The position numbers and the translations under genes are program-made. Positions 23,200 to 34,679 of a stretch of DNA of 64,000 nt are shown here, in pieces. The notes below the pieces were generated by a model, which did not search any database, was not told the origin of the DNA, and worked only from the letters and a program-made list of their open reading frames with translations. This DNA is from Cunninghamia lanceolata (taxonomy: Eukaryota; Streptophyta; Pinopsida; Cupressales; Cupressaceae), in contig BSBN01000888.1 in the NCBI GenBank assembly GCA_027924645.1, positions 17,434,501 to 17,498,500 of the forward strand. The letters are read 5' to 3'. Position 1 is the first letter of the stretch. Every line of letters begins with the position of its first letter.

Positions 23200-24387
23200 C
23201 TCTTTCATCTCTTTTTCTTGTTTTTCATGCTACCTGTTTCTTAGGACAAGTTCTCCTATTCGATATGGTTTATTGCTTGAGCTTATTGTTTCCAATTTAG
23301 TGGTTTCACTGGGCATTATGAGATGCAGTAGGTCTTGAAAGGCATGTTGGTGGGAGGGAGTCCAATATAGGATTCCTTTGCAATCAAGTAATTCCATCAA
23401 TAGATCAAACTATTCTTGCATATAGATCTTTATTTCTTGTCTCTCTTGGATTGTTTGTAAGAATTGGAATAGTTCAAGAGGGGTTTGCGGTTCCCTTTGT
23501 TTGTTAGGGGGGACAAAGCTTATACTTGTCCTCCCATTGGGTTTTGGTCTTAAGTCCATGGCATACCCAATATAACTTTTTTGTAGTTAAGAAATGATAG
23601 GATCATCGATACCAACTGTCACTCTCATCTTCCACCCTTTGTGAAAAATCCCTTAACTTTCCTCGTCTTTGTTAGGCAATCTCTCCACCATTTCTATTTG
23701 TACCTGAGGTGCTTCCCATTCACTGAGTTTGTTTGATTAAACTGAGGTGGAAGAAGTCTATTTCTCTTGTCATTTGGACACTACAAACATCCTAGGTAAC
23801 ACCCATATAGGATTGGTTGACTCGTTATCCATGGAATATACCTCTTCCATGGGTAATATTGGTTGATGTGAGTCCTCGATTGGTGTGAGGGGCTGATATG
23901 ATTCTGTTTCTTCAGGTGTATTACGGAGATGTGACTTACTTAGTGGTGACAGTGGGGTATAACCTTTTGTTATGTCTTCCTCGACATTCGAGAAAGCATG
24001 TGGGGGTGCATTACTTAGATCTAATGTTGCGGTTTGAAATACCTTCTCTTCGGTTCTATGAGGTTTTTCCCCTATGCATGGGAAGAGTTTATAGACTTTG
24101 TGGATGCCAATGATCAATATCTCTATGGGGAATTAGAGTGGTCCATCCCTTTCGATCAACTCCATGATTTTGATTGTTTTTTCCTTCGGGACCACTTCTT
24201 TATAGTTTGGTGGTGGCCCATTCTCCAAAGTTTTGATGTCTACTGTATTCACAGTTTTTTCCTTGGTTCCCATCTGTTTGACACATATCGATTGTGGTGT
24301 TGGACTTGCGATGGTCAACTTGTTGGTAGGGAGATCATAGTCTATTGGAATTCCTATGCGTTTATTTGGGTTATTAGATTTTATCAT
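23200..24387 (-). pseudogene. Element C linker region after protease, unrecognised
   Basis: The frames 24133-24387 and 23770-24117 are rich in proline, threonine and glutamate. They resemble spacer sequence of Tat polyproteins rather than an enzyme. No reverse transcriptase, RNase H or integrase motif is found before the integrase tail at 23195. This marks an internal deletion of most of pol. Confidence 0.5.
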
Positions 24388-24441
24388 GCTGAAAGATTTT
24401 AGATCTCACTACACAACATAAACTTTCCTTAGGTGTAAGAA

Positions 24442-24820
24442 TTAAACTTTTTTAAATAGCGTGGATGGTACAGCTTTCATCCTATGTATCCATGGCCTTC
24501 CAAGAATCAAATTATATCTTGTGTCCTTGTCTATGACATAAAAGGTGGTCAGAATGGTCTTGGGACCCAAGGTCACTGGGAGAGTGATATTTCCTATGTT
24601 GGCTACCTCCAGATTGTCATATCTACTTAAAGTATCCCTTGAAGTGGTGATGTTGGTGTGTCCATAGCCCATTCACTCCAAAAGGGAAAAATGAACTATG
24701 TTCACTACAGCTCTGTCATCAACCAATTTTTGTTTGATGCATGTGTCATAAACCCATACTTGAAGATATAGTGTGGGGTCTCCTTTTTTGGTTAATTTTG
24801 TCTCAGAGGGCATCTATTGT
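24442..24820 (-). pseudogene. pol: Element C aspartic protease
   Basis: 24442-24672 contains LPVTLGPKTILTTFYVID and NLILGRPWIHRMKAVPST, the typical end of a Tat-lineage protease. The preceding segment (to 24820) holds LVDDRAVVNIVHFSLLE, where the active site would be, with DDR instead of a D-S/T-G triad. It is therefore probably inactive. A stop codon separates the two parts. Confidence 0.8.
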
Positions 24821-26755
24821 AAATCAAATAAGAACCCTAGATCTTGAAGTTCTGAATTTGGTGGACTGAGATCATAATCCACATGGTTGATTTGTTCACT
24901 AGGTGGTGGTGTGATTTGGTCAAGATATTTTAGGCCTATTGCTTGTAGCAATGCAGATCGATGTGAGGGGGAGTTCCTGAATAAATCAATGAACGAAATG
25001 TGCACATATGTTTTCTTTAGATCTTCTATGAGTTCATAAGGTCTGGTGGGAGCTGGTATTGGTTCTACTATTGAGATGGCACCCTCATATGGTTCTATTT
25101 GCTCATCCTCTTGCTCATGATCCTCCTTTTTTTCTTCATTATGCATGATCTCTACCAATCCCATCAACCTAGTTTCTCCTTTTTGTCCTAGTTAAGGTGG
25201 GACTTCAGAGTTACTATTTTGAGTTGATTTATCCATGTTTGTTGTTTTAGTGTTCTTGTGTGCAGGGAATGGGTCCTGATAAATCCTCATGTTTGCATTT
25301 TGAGGTGCTATGGGAGTTTGATTTTGCCTTGTATCTTTGATGTCTGGAGTGATCTTTTGTGGGTTTAAGAACATTTCTATGAATAAGTGTTGTTGATCCT
25401 CTGGAAGATTTTCTATGAATCTGTTGTATTCCCTACAAGATTCTGTGATATGCCCCTTTGTTCCATGAAAAGAACAATACTGGTTGTATTCGTATGAGGG
25501 TCTCTTGTATCTTCCATCATTTCCATTCCCATTTTTGTCACGGTTCCATCTTTGATAGTTGTCCTGAGGATAATATCCATTATTTCTAGGTTGATCTATG
25601 GTATTTACATTAGGAGGATAAAAATATCTCCCATTGTAATAATCTCTTACCCTTTTAACTAGGGGTTGATCTGTCACCCCATCTATGGTTACACTCCTAT
25701 TGTTTTTGAGAATCTTAACAATAGAGGTATTGTTTCCCATATCTTCTTTTGTTGTTTTTCTATTTTAACCATAAACTTTCCATCGACTGTCGATAGCGGC
25801 TTGATCAATTCTTAAAGCACTTTCTCATGCTTCTTCATAGGACATGTATGGTAGTTTCTGAACTTTTTTTTTGATGTCTTTGTTAAGTTCATGCAAGAAG
25901 AGGTTGCATAGCTCTCAGTGGTCCATGTTTGGAGCGCTGGTTCAAGAGTAGAGTAGTTGTCTCCATCGAGTGACGAAATGTGCTATAGATTCATTCAATT
26001 CTTGTTTCAATGTGAGGAACTTTCTAATCCCTATTTTTATGAGTTTGTTCATGTCAAATGCCATGAAAAACTCTTTGATTAGTTGTCTGAATGAATGTAT
26101 TGAAGTCTATGGGAGACAATAATACAAATCCAAGGCAATGCCTTCAAGCGTTTATGGCAAAACTTTTGCAACAACTCTGTCCCATGGAAGGAGTTCCCTT
26201 ATGGCTATGGTATAAGATTAATGTGGGAGTTTGGGTATCCCTCTCCTTTGAATTTTGGGAGATTTAGTAATGGCTGTGGTAGTTGCACACTACTTATGTT
26301 TTGGTCTAGAGGATATTTTAGATATTCAAGATATATTCCCAAGAAAGCACTCTAAGACTGCGGGGTTTTGATAGCCCATTGTTAGATTCATTAGATTGTT
26401 CTAAATAGGAGGATTCCCATTGAGACAAGTGTCATTACTAGCATGCCATGAATAGTAATTAAGGTAGGGGGATTTTGAGATGACCCTTAGTCCTGTTTGT
26501 GAGATTTTGTTCTTTTCTCTCAAGTAGCTTGTTCTACTTCTAGGATCCTGATTCTTTTGACTAGAGTTACGATTACATTTGTAGGAGTTGTAGCTCTAGG
26601 GTTTTCTTTGTTTCTAGGATGTTCTCTTCAATGGGATTCCTCTCACGTGGCCTTCTCTTTTTGTTCCTCTTCTAAGGCAATCCTTAATGCTTCTTGAGCA
26701 TCTTTTGTTTCATGTAGACACCTTTCCAACCTTCTCACCTCTTCATCAAGGTGAG
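24814..26755 (-). pseudogene. gag: Element C gag, main part
   Basis: The largest open stretch, 25192-25740, ends with a CX2HX4HX4C finger (YCSFHGTKGHITESC), the variant zinc knuckle used by Tat gags. Upstream, to 26755, the minus strand gives capsid-like sequence (MAFDMNKL, FVTRWRQLLYS) and a charged helical N-terminal part, with several stops. The 24814-25167 frame, acidic and proline-rich, is the gag C-terminus. The gene is cut at 26755 by element E and resumes at 38348. Confidence 0.82.
26751..26755. repeat. Target duplication of element E, left copy (GTGAG)
   Basis: The five bases before the E LTR read gtgag and those after it (38348-38352) read gttag, differing at one position. The reading frame of the C gag resumes across this site, which confirms the insertion point. 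Confidence 0.8.
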
Positions 26756-28934
26756 TGTTAGAACTAGAAAAAGTTTCACATTTTCCCCTAACTACCACTC
26801 AATTGTCCTCCATATTTGCCATACATTGATATTATGATTAATATAGATTGATAAAATTTGTGTGACAAGATCCATATTGTAGCCCATGATAACTAATGAT
26901 TCCACAAATATGACCTCTGAGATTAGCATTTTCCTACTCTTAGTTGTGCAAAATAAGTGATTGATCCATATCGGCAAGATCATATGCATGTCTTTCAGAT
27001 CATATGAGTCATAATCCTATAATGAACATTTTCATTTATATTAGGAGGACCTCAATGGAGTTACACCAATTAAAGAACTCAAAAATAACAATTGTACAAC
27101 AATCAGGAAGAATACATATTGTGTCGCTGATAAAAAGCTTATTGGCAGGAGAGATAAAGTCAGAGTCAAAATTTTACCTTTTGCCAAACTCTGAAGTCAT
27201 ACCGATGAACATAAGTTCAGAAAGAAGTGTATGTACTCTCACTAATGAGTCAGTGCATTAGTTGTAGCAGCATGACATGTACCATCAGGATAAATTTTTT
27301 ATATCCTTCAGACTATACAAGTCACCTTGATGAGAAAGTATTACAAAATTCAGCGAGAGTCCCACCGATGTTCCCCACGGACAAAAGATATAAGAAAACA
27401 CTATCAACAAGACTAAACATATTGAAAGAACATTTTTTTCTCTTAGCAATAGTGATTGTCAACCCGATGGCTATGAGATAACTCCTGCTCATCGAGAAAA
27501 CACTCACCAATGTCCAAAAGCAACTTTTGACAGTCAGGACCACCTTCATATCAAGGTGAAATCTATAATGTCTTCCTGAAATGTTGAGAATAGAAAAAAG
27601 AAAGAAATGGGGATCTGAGCAGAATTGATGAAAGGCTCCCTGATAAGATCAGAGCTAAAAGAACACCTCTTATCAAAGAGACATTAAGATACTCTTGGTG
27701 ATCAATCAAGAATGTATAAACAAAGTATGGCACCAAAATGAATGTATAGATCAATATGAGATTAAAATATTTTTCCTGACATAATTCATTATATTGATTT
27801 GATATTTTTGGATCCTGAGAAGCCTGTTGTATTCAATTGTAGTGGCCAACATTATTGGCCGCTTGAGTATAATCTCATACAAATTGCTCTGGTTCATAGT
27901 GAATTGAAATCAAAAGATGTCTCTGAGGGTTACAGTGGAAGAGTGAGGAATTCACCAAGAGACACTTGTGAAGGGGTACATCCTCTTCAAAATATAGCTA
28001 TATAAGCTAGGAAAGTAGGATTAAAATATCATCATTACCACCTATTCCACCCATCCACTATCATCTCTAAGAAATATAAGCAAATACTATATTTTATCTA
28101 AAGAAATATAATGGAGCATATTGATATTTCATGGTGATCTATTCTTAGAGTTCAACTGTTGTGTTAATTTATTATGCACATATGTTATTTAGCTATCTCC
28201 AAAGTGGCTATTTATGTTATTCAAATTGAGTATGAAGATACATTTGATTTGTCAATGCACATTTGCTGTAATTGTGTGGTGCTATTGATTGGTTTCTGTG
28301 TGTAGAAGGATTAAATTACCTTTTAGGAAATTTAATTTTATTGGTTCCTGTGTGGATTAAAATCCTTTTAAATAAATTATCTTAATTCACTTCTCCTCAC
28401 ATTTGAATTAAAATCATTTCACAACTTCATAGTAGCGTAAGGGGATATCACTAAGATTACTAACAAGAGCTCAAATAACTCACATACTTGCACATCTGTA
28501 CAAGGTACAGACATCTGAAAGTGCCCAACTATTAGAGTTAAGATAAGAACTAAATCTCCCAATCTCACACCTCTGCCTCCATAATCATCATTTATCCACT
28601 GAATCCATTCACCTAATAGATTAGGCACTGATCACTTTTAGAATTCTTTACATAAATTTAGTTCATATCTTCCATATTCCAAGCTTTTATTAGGAGTTAG
28701 TAATTAAGCTTTGCAATTATCTTACAATTCTGTGCCATAGTGACTAAAATTGCCCAAATCAAGATCCACTTAGATTTTAAATCTACCTTATCATTTAGGT
28801 GCACCCACCTAGGTCTAGTAGAATCTAAAGAGTAGGGGGTTTCCATGTACATAAACCATGTCTTGTTGACCAAAACTTATCAAGAGATTGACACCCTCTT
28901 GTGGTAAAAAAACCAACATTTTTGAGACCCAACA
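26756..28934 (+). repeat. Element E 5' LTR (2179 bp)
   Basis: It aligns with 36155-38347 from tgttagaactagaaaaag to tttgagacccaaca. Compared with the right LTR it lacks about 40 bases near 28040 and has about 28 extra bases near 28600. Several short minus- and plus-strand open frames within it are shadows without domain content. Confidence 0.92.
27999..28008 (+). promoter_or_regulatory. Candidate TATA box in element E 5' LTR
   Basis: The sequence ctatataagc is conserved exactly at 37397-37406 in the 3' LTR, as expected for a functional promoter element of both LTRs. Confidence 0.5.
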
Positions 28935-29330
28935 AATTGGCAACTCTACTGGGGACTATTCCATAAATTTGGTTTCAACCTAACCATTCATAGAGTCAAG
29001 TGAAAGTATTAACTAGAGATTCTAAAGTTTTTCCCATCGGAGTCTACACCAACAAATTGGTGACTCTACTGGGTATAACTTGAGAAGATCCAGTAGCAGG
29101 CCATCTTGCCTTATAGAGTCATTAAAACATTCAAATCAAGTCTTCAAACAAAGATTCATAATTGTGAAATTTGCACTCCCCATCCAAGTCTACAACAACA
29201 AATTGATGACTCTACTAGGGATAAGCCCATTTTGAACTTCAGCCTTCCATCATAGAGTTATCTCAAAGTATCATAACATATTTAAGGCTCTGCTATGGAG
29301 AACTCTAATCATTTTCCTACTTACAAAGAA
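28935..29330 (+). repeat. Element E leader: primer site and three tandem leader blocks
   Basis: The primer-site-like sequence tggcaactctactgggga lies at 28938-28955, four bases after the LTR. Diverged copies occur at 29058 (tggtgactctactggg) and about 29204 (tgatgactctactaggg), each starting from aacaaatt. The sequence between them also repeats (a tagagtca/ttatct block, then a cccatcggagtctaca-like block), so the whole leader is an array of about 120-146 base units. Confidence 0.85.
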
Positions 29331-29357
29331 AAAAGTAGGTGGTACCTCTAAAATTTT

Positions 29358-31764
29358 ATGACTAATGAAATAGATATCATATTAGAAAAGATAGATGATA
29401 GACACTAGAGATATACTATATCATGCAACATGAATGGAAGGAAATATATGCATCAAGAAAGTTCCAAGAAAAACAATTTCAAGTGGATAGACAAGCATGG
29501 ACCCCCTCGTGGAAAGAACAATACAAACAGGGACGAAGCAGCACCCAAATAGCCTGAAGACAATGTAAACACATCAGAACAACCCTTTATAGTATTAAAC
29601 TACCCAGCATATAATGATGGTGGAAATCCCTCAACACCTCCTAAAAAAATCAATACAAATGATAACATCCTCAGTTACAAGACAGATTCTCAAGAAGCAA
29701 CTAAATTTGAGGAAAGGATGAATGAAGAAAGGAGGTAGAAATAGGAAGAGTCTGATAAGGGATTTCTATCACAACAGGGAGAAGAAAACCAAGAGGGGTC
29801 TGTAGACCATATTGTTGATTTTGATGCTATGAGTAATCAAGAGATTGAACTACATTTGGAGTGGCAAAGTCAATAGCTTAGGAGGAGACAACAAATGATA
29901 CAGGAGAGCCATGAGATAAACCGGAAAATGCCATAATTAAAAATCCAACTAGAAAAACCTCCAAGATATGTCCCTCCACACAAACAGGGTGGTAATGCCT
30001 ATTCACATGGGATATCTCAGAATACAACTGCTTCGGGTACTTGAAGAGTGCCTCATAATGCAGGAGGTAATTCAAGATAATATGCTCAACATAGTATGTC
30101 ATCACAAAGATCCCAACCCCCTAATACTAGAAATATTACCCAATATCACCCACCACCAGGTCATCATGGCATCCCACAACATCAACAACATATACAACCT
30201 CAGAATATACACCCTTAGCCACATATACAACAAAATGCTTACCATCAGCCTCCATATGGATACCAATATTACCCCAATCCACCACCTATGAATATGCCTC
30301 CACAAAATCTCATGAGTGTATGTAGATAATTTGATTTAATAGGATATCAATTGTATCCATACCCTACAGACAGTAGCTGGAGAAATATGGTCCCCAAATT
30401 CATTGGGAATAATGGGATATTAGCTGAAGAGCACATTAGGAATTTTAATGCCTTTATACAGGACATTGCTATGGAGCACAAGGATGTAAATATGAGACTA
30501 TTCATGATGTCCCTAACTAAAGATGCAAGGTATTGGTTTAATGGTTTACTAGATGCCTCAATTTATTCTATAGCAGACTTCCATGACCAATTCAAAGAAT
30601 AATATAGAAATTAGTATGCCCCTAATTTTTCCCTGCATGAGCTAATAAGCATCTAGAAATACAAGAATGATTCAGTATATGACTTTAATAAAAGATTCTC
30701 CAAATTGCATAATAAAATACCACATGGATCCAAATTGACTGATTCAACTGCTCTGAGTATCTATCTAAAGGCTTTTGATCTAAAAACTAGGTATGAACTT
30801 AGGAATAAGGCTCCCACAACCTTGACAGAAGCACAAAAGGTAGCTATTAGTATTGAAGATAATAATAAGGCTGTAGGGATGACTAGCTAAAGGGACAACC
30901 TTAGAATTCCCCAACAATCTAACAACCCCCAAAATAAGTAGGAATACCAATATAGGAATGAAAGACCAAGGTTACACGATATGCCCTATAATACCAATTG
31001 GAAGGATGGAAGACCTTTAGAAAACAATAGAAATCAGAATTATGGGAAAGATACTCCTGATCCTCTTAAAAGAAATGGAACACATATAGTAGAGAATAAT
31101 ACATGGTTCTTAGCCTATAATCTACCTCACTCACCTGATTATTGTGCGGTAGCATGCTCAGTATAGGAAGAGGTAACATCTTGTGGTTAGGAAAGAGATT
31201 ACCATACTATAAACATGCTAGAATTCATACCCCATCAGATTGATGAAGGATATTCATCCATGGAGGATGATGGATATGAATATGATGTGGGAAACCAAAG
31301 ATACAATAATAGTATGGGAAGACAAGAGGTCTTTTCAGACCAAGAAGATAATTATGAAGAAAATATTTATGATCAGGGTGTACCATCAAATAACTAATGG
31401 AGAAAACCAACTGAAGACGAAAGAAGGGCTCTCACAATTGTTGTAGTAGCACAAGAAAAAGGTAACTATAATCTAAGAAATAGAATAGTCAACACATATC
31501 AAGTAACACCTAGAAGTGTGTTTGTAAAATATCAGAGTCATAATAAGGGCAATATGAAAAATACATCTAAAGAGCCAGAAAAAACTGAACAAAGCAAGAT
31601 AAAAGACAAAATACCAGTTGGAGAAAAGGGGTAGAACAAAATAGAAAAACTTGATCAAACGATAACTCCCTCATTTGAGATAGCTCAAGCAGTATCTCAA
31701 GTCAAAATATCAGTACCACTTCTTGAAATGATGAAGATAGATCAGTACAGGAATACGGTGGTTA
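29358..31764 (+). pseudogene. gag: Element E gag
   Basis: One reading frame runs from the ATG at 29358 (MTNEIDIILEK) to about 31764, interrupted by roughly a dozen stops but few frameshifts. A proline-, glutamine- and histidine-rich middle part at 30080-30310 is followed by a capsid-like region (30351-30602, MFMM-type core with YWFNGLL; 30705-30890, IYLKAFDLKTRYELR). Near 31100-31150 a degenerate zinc-finger-like motif reads YNLPHSPDYC; one expected cysteine is replaced. A one-base loss near 31764 shifts gag relative to protease. Confidence 0.82.
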
Positions 31765-31765
31765 A

Positions 31766-32290
31766 ATGATTTCAGATGTACCAAAAAAGAAACAAGAAAA
31801 ACCTGAAATCAAACTAAATAATATTCAAACTGAGGTTGCAATGACCCCCAAAGTATATCTGGGTGACACATTGACAAGGAATCCATCTCAGGTAGATCCT
31901 TTTTATAGTATCCTATTGATAAAAAATAAACTAGTGAGTAATTGTATGATTGATTCAGGGGCGGCTATGAACATCATGCCAATAGCAGTCGTGAAAGAGT
32001 TAGGAATGTGGGTTGACACCACATATGGTAAATGCTATACTATGGAGAACATATCCATCCTAGTTGTGGGTATTATGAGGGATGTAGAAATAAAGTTTGT
32101 TGCCTACCTTGAAGTAGTTTATAAGATTGTCATCACTATAGTGGATATCCCACCTTACTATTGAATGTTGCTATCCAAACAATGAACTACAATAGCTAGA
32201 GGAAATGTTCAGTTGGATCTATCCTATGCCACTATAATAGTGGGAGAAAAGGAAATTAAGTTGTGTAGGGAAACAAGGTATGAGAACATC
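31766..32290 (+). pseudogene. pol: Element E aspartic protease
   Basis: The active site is intact: NCMIDSGAAMNIMPIAVV at about 31935-31995, with the D-S-G-A triad expected of retropepsins. The fold continues to the PPYY end near 32160, then a stop, then QLDLSYATI. The domain would cleave the gag-pol polyprotein. Frame is kept into the following spacer. Confidence 0.85.
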
Positions 32291-32399
32291 ATAGAACTCA
32301 TTGACCAGAATCAAGTAAATTTCTTCTGTGATATAGACCTTGGTGCATTTAGAATTGAAAAAAGTCAACAAGAATTACAGAACACTGACCCGATGCACC

Positions 32400-33186
32400 A
32401 AGAAGCCCAAACTGATGAATGTGGTGTATGGAAAATGTATTTTGATGGTGTGTAGTAAAGCTGGTAATGGAGCAGGAGTATTATTTATCTCACCAACTGG
32501 TAAAACTTTCAAGTACTCATTCTTGCTAACATTTGAGTGTACCAATAACATAGTAGAATATGAACCTTTGCTCATCAGCCTAAACATTTCCACAAAGTAC
32601 AAAACAAAATGCCTTGCTGTGTATGGGGAGTTGGAATTAGTTATATCTTAGGTCAGAGAGAAGTATTCATCCAAGAACAAAAGATTGAAACAATATAGAA
32701 ATGTTGTCTAGGATAATATTAAATTGTTTGATGCTTTCTCCATTAACTGGGTAGACAGATCAAAAAATATAATGGCATATTTCCAAGCAAATATAGCCTT
32801 AAAGAGAGATGATGTCACATTAGCAGGCATTACTGAAGTTGAGTTTAAAACTAGACCTGTAATCCCAAATAATGTCTATAATTGGCAAGTTTTCAATGAT
32901 GACACTGATCTAATCAAATTTTTACAGTGCGTTGACCAATATGAGGCCCAAGAGATGGATTTTAATGCATTTGTGCAGGAAGTAGATGGCAAGCAAACTT
33001 TGTTTGGTAAAGAAATCATCCATCTTAAGACTAACAAAATTCCTAAGGGTCCTGTGGCATTAGAAAGGGTGTTTGATGGACATGACCAAGCCCTCATGAA
33101 ACAGACACCAATAAAGAAGGAAGACCTTGAAGAAATTAACTTGGGCACTGAATTGGCACCAAAAAGGTGTATATTGGGAAAACGAT
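32400..33186 (+). pseudogene. pol: Element E additional RNase H-like domain (upstream of reverse transcriptase)
   Basis: The pattern MYFDGV/CSKAGNGAGVLF (32430-32490), TFECTNNIVEYEP (about 32530-32570), CLAVYGELELVIS (32610-32650) and INWVDRSKNIMAYF (32740-32785) follows the RNase HI or archaeal-type layout D-E-D-D. The first aspartate and the glutamate remain. The third position is E in GELEL, and the last is Y in MAYF, so the enzyme is dead. A frameshift at about 32452 and stops at 32650 and 32710 interrupt it. The spacer 32800-33186 ends LEEINLGTE, the usual lead-in to the reverse transcriptase. Confidence 0.78.
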
Positions 33187-33199
33187 AAGCCCTACAATT

Positions 33200-34105
33200 A
33201 GAAAAATGTTGATTTCCCTATTGACAAAGTATAAGCATGTCTTTGCTTGGTATATTGATGACCTTAAGGCATACAGGGAGTATCTATTCAAGCATGAAAT
33301 CCCATTGAAACCTGATGCAAAACCTTTTAGACAAAAATAGAGACCCATAAACCCAACCTTGCAGCCCAAAATGCATGAAGAACTTGTGAAGCTCATGGAG
33401 GGAGGTATCATTAAGCCTATTAGACATTCTATGTAGGTCTCCAACCTAGTGCTAGTTAGAAAAAAGAATGGTGACATAAGGTTATGTGTAGATTTAGAAA
33501 TTTAAATGTCTCATCCCTTAAAGACAACTATCCACTCCCAAATATGGAGGCAATTCTATAAAAGGTCACAGGATGTGAGTTGTTATCTATGATGGATGGA
33601 TTTTCAGGTTATAATTAGACAAAAGTGAAAGAATTAGAACAATATAAAACTACATTTACTACTCTTTGGGGCACATATGTATATGTTAGAATTCCATTTG
33701 GACTTACAAATGCAGGTGCAACTTTCTAGAGAGCCATGGATGTTGCTTTTGCTGAATTGATTAATGTTATAATGGTGGTCTATTAAGATGACCTCACTGT
33801 ATACTCTAAGAAGGTAGAAGATCATGTTGATCATCTTGAAAAAATATTTGTCAAAGCTTTGGAATATGGTATTTCTTTGAATCCAAAGAAATGTCATTTT
33901 GCAGTGACAGAAGGCAAATTACTAGGACATATAGTGTCCAAAGACGGGGTTAAAATTGATCCAAAAAGAGTGGAATCCATAGACAAGATCACTATCCCTA
34001 AAATAGTTAAATCCATCAAATCCTTCATTGGGCAAATAAATTTTGTAAGAAGATTCATCCCAAACTTTGTTGAAATTGTCAAACCTATTTCAAAAATGTT
34101 GTAGA
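33200..34105 (+). pseudogene. pol: Element E reverse transcriptase
   Basis: Motifs in order: KHVFAWYIDDL (33234-33264), PIRHSM and VSNLVLVRKKNGDIRLCVD (fingers and palm), DGFSGYN, RIPFGLTNAGATF, then VVY-stop-DDL where the YxDD catalytic box has a TAA (33784-33786) in place of the second residue. 33859-34104 gives the thumb and connection with GHIVSKDGVKIDP. Multiple stops make it a pseudogene, but the frame holds over long distances. Confidence 0.88.
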
Positions 34106-34560
34106 AGGGGGCTAATATAGATTGGTCTATAGATGCACTAGATGCATTTGTAGCCATAAAAAGAGAAATTAAGGAGGCCCCAATATTGAAATCCCATGAA
34201 TTTAGTAAGCCATTTCAAGTCTTATCATTTGCATCATATCATATTATTGCCACATTAATACTGCAAAAGTGCAATGAGGGATATGAACAACCAATATCAT
34301 TTTTTAGTAAATCCCTCCAAGGGGCAGAATTGAACTATGATATTATAGAGAAACAAACATATGCTTTGGTGAAAGCAATAAAAGTTTTCAGACCTTACTA
34401 GGTAGGGGCAAAAGTGATTGCCTATGTTCCCAATGTTACGGTTAAAGATGTGTTTGTACAAGCAGAAGTTACTAGGAAGAGATGTAGATGGATCAATAGA
34501 ATCCAGGAATTTAACATAGAGATCCAAATCACCAAACTAGTGAGAGGATAGAGTTTAGCT
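34105..34560 (+). pseudogene. pol: Element E classical gypsy RNase H
   Basis: 34186-34401 contains FQVLSFASYHIIATLIL, then PISFFSKSLQGAELNYD and EKQTYALVKAIKVFRPY, the standard RNase H that follows reverse transcriptase in Ty3/gypsy. Its first catalytic aspartate is not seen in SFAS. This shows that the upstream RNase H-like domain is an extra one, not a relocated single copy. Confidence 0.8.
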
Positions 34561-34679
34561 AGACTAATGGCTGAATCAAATCTAGAGGATTCTCAAATTT
34601 ACAATGTGGGAAAGGAAGAGGGTGTGATTGCAAGCATTGAAAAAAAGCCTGGTGCAATAACATAATATATTTCTTGAAA

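Noticed and set aside
28950..29330. Possible CRISPR-like or satellite array from repeated units
   Set aside because: Units are diverged, only three in number and placed exactly at the primer site of an LTR element; the leader-duplication explanation fits better.
29968..30305. Overlapping open frames on both strands near the element E gag
   Set aside because: They overlap the main gag frame that runs from 29358; their histidine and isoleucine content comes from the repetitive CAACAT-rich part of that frame.
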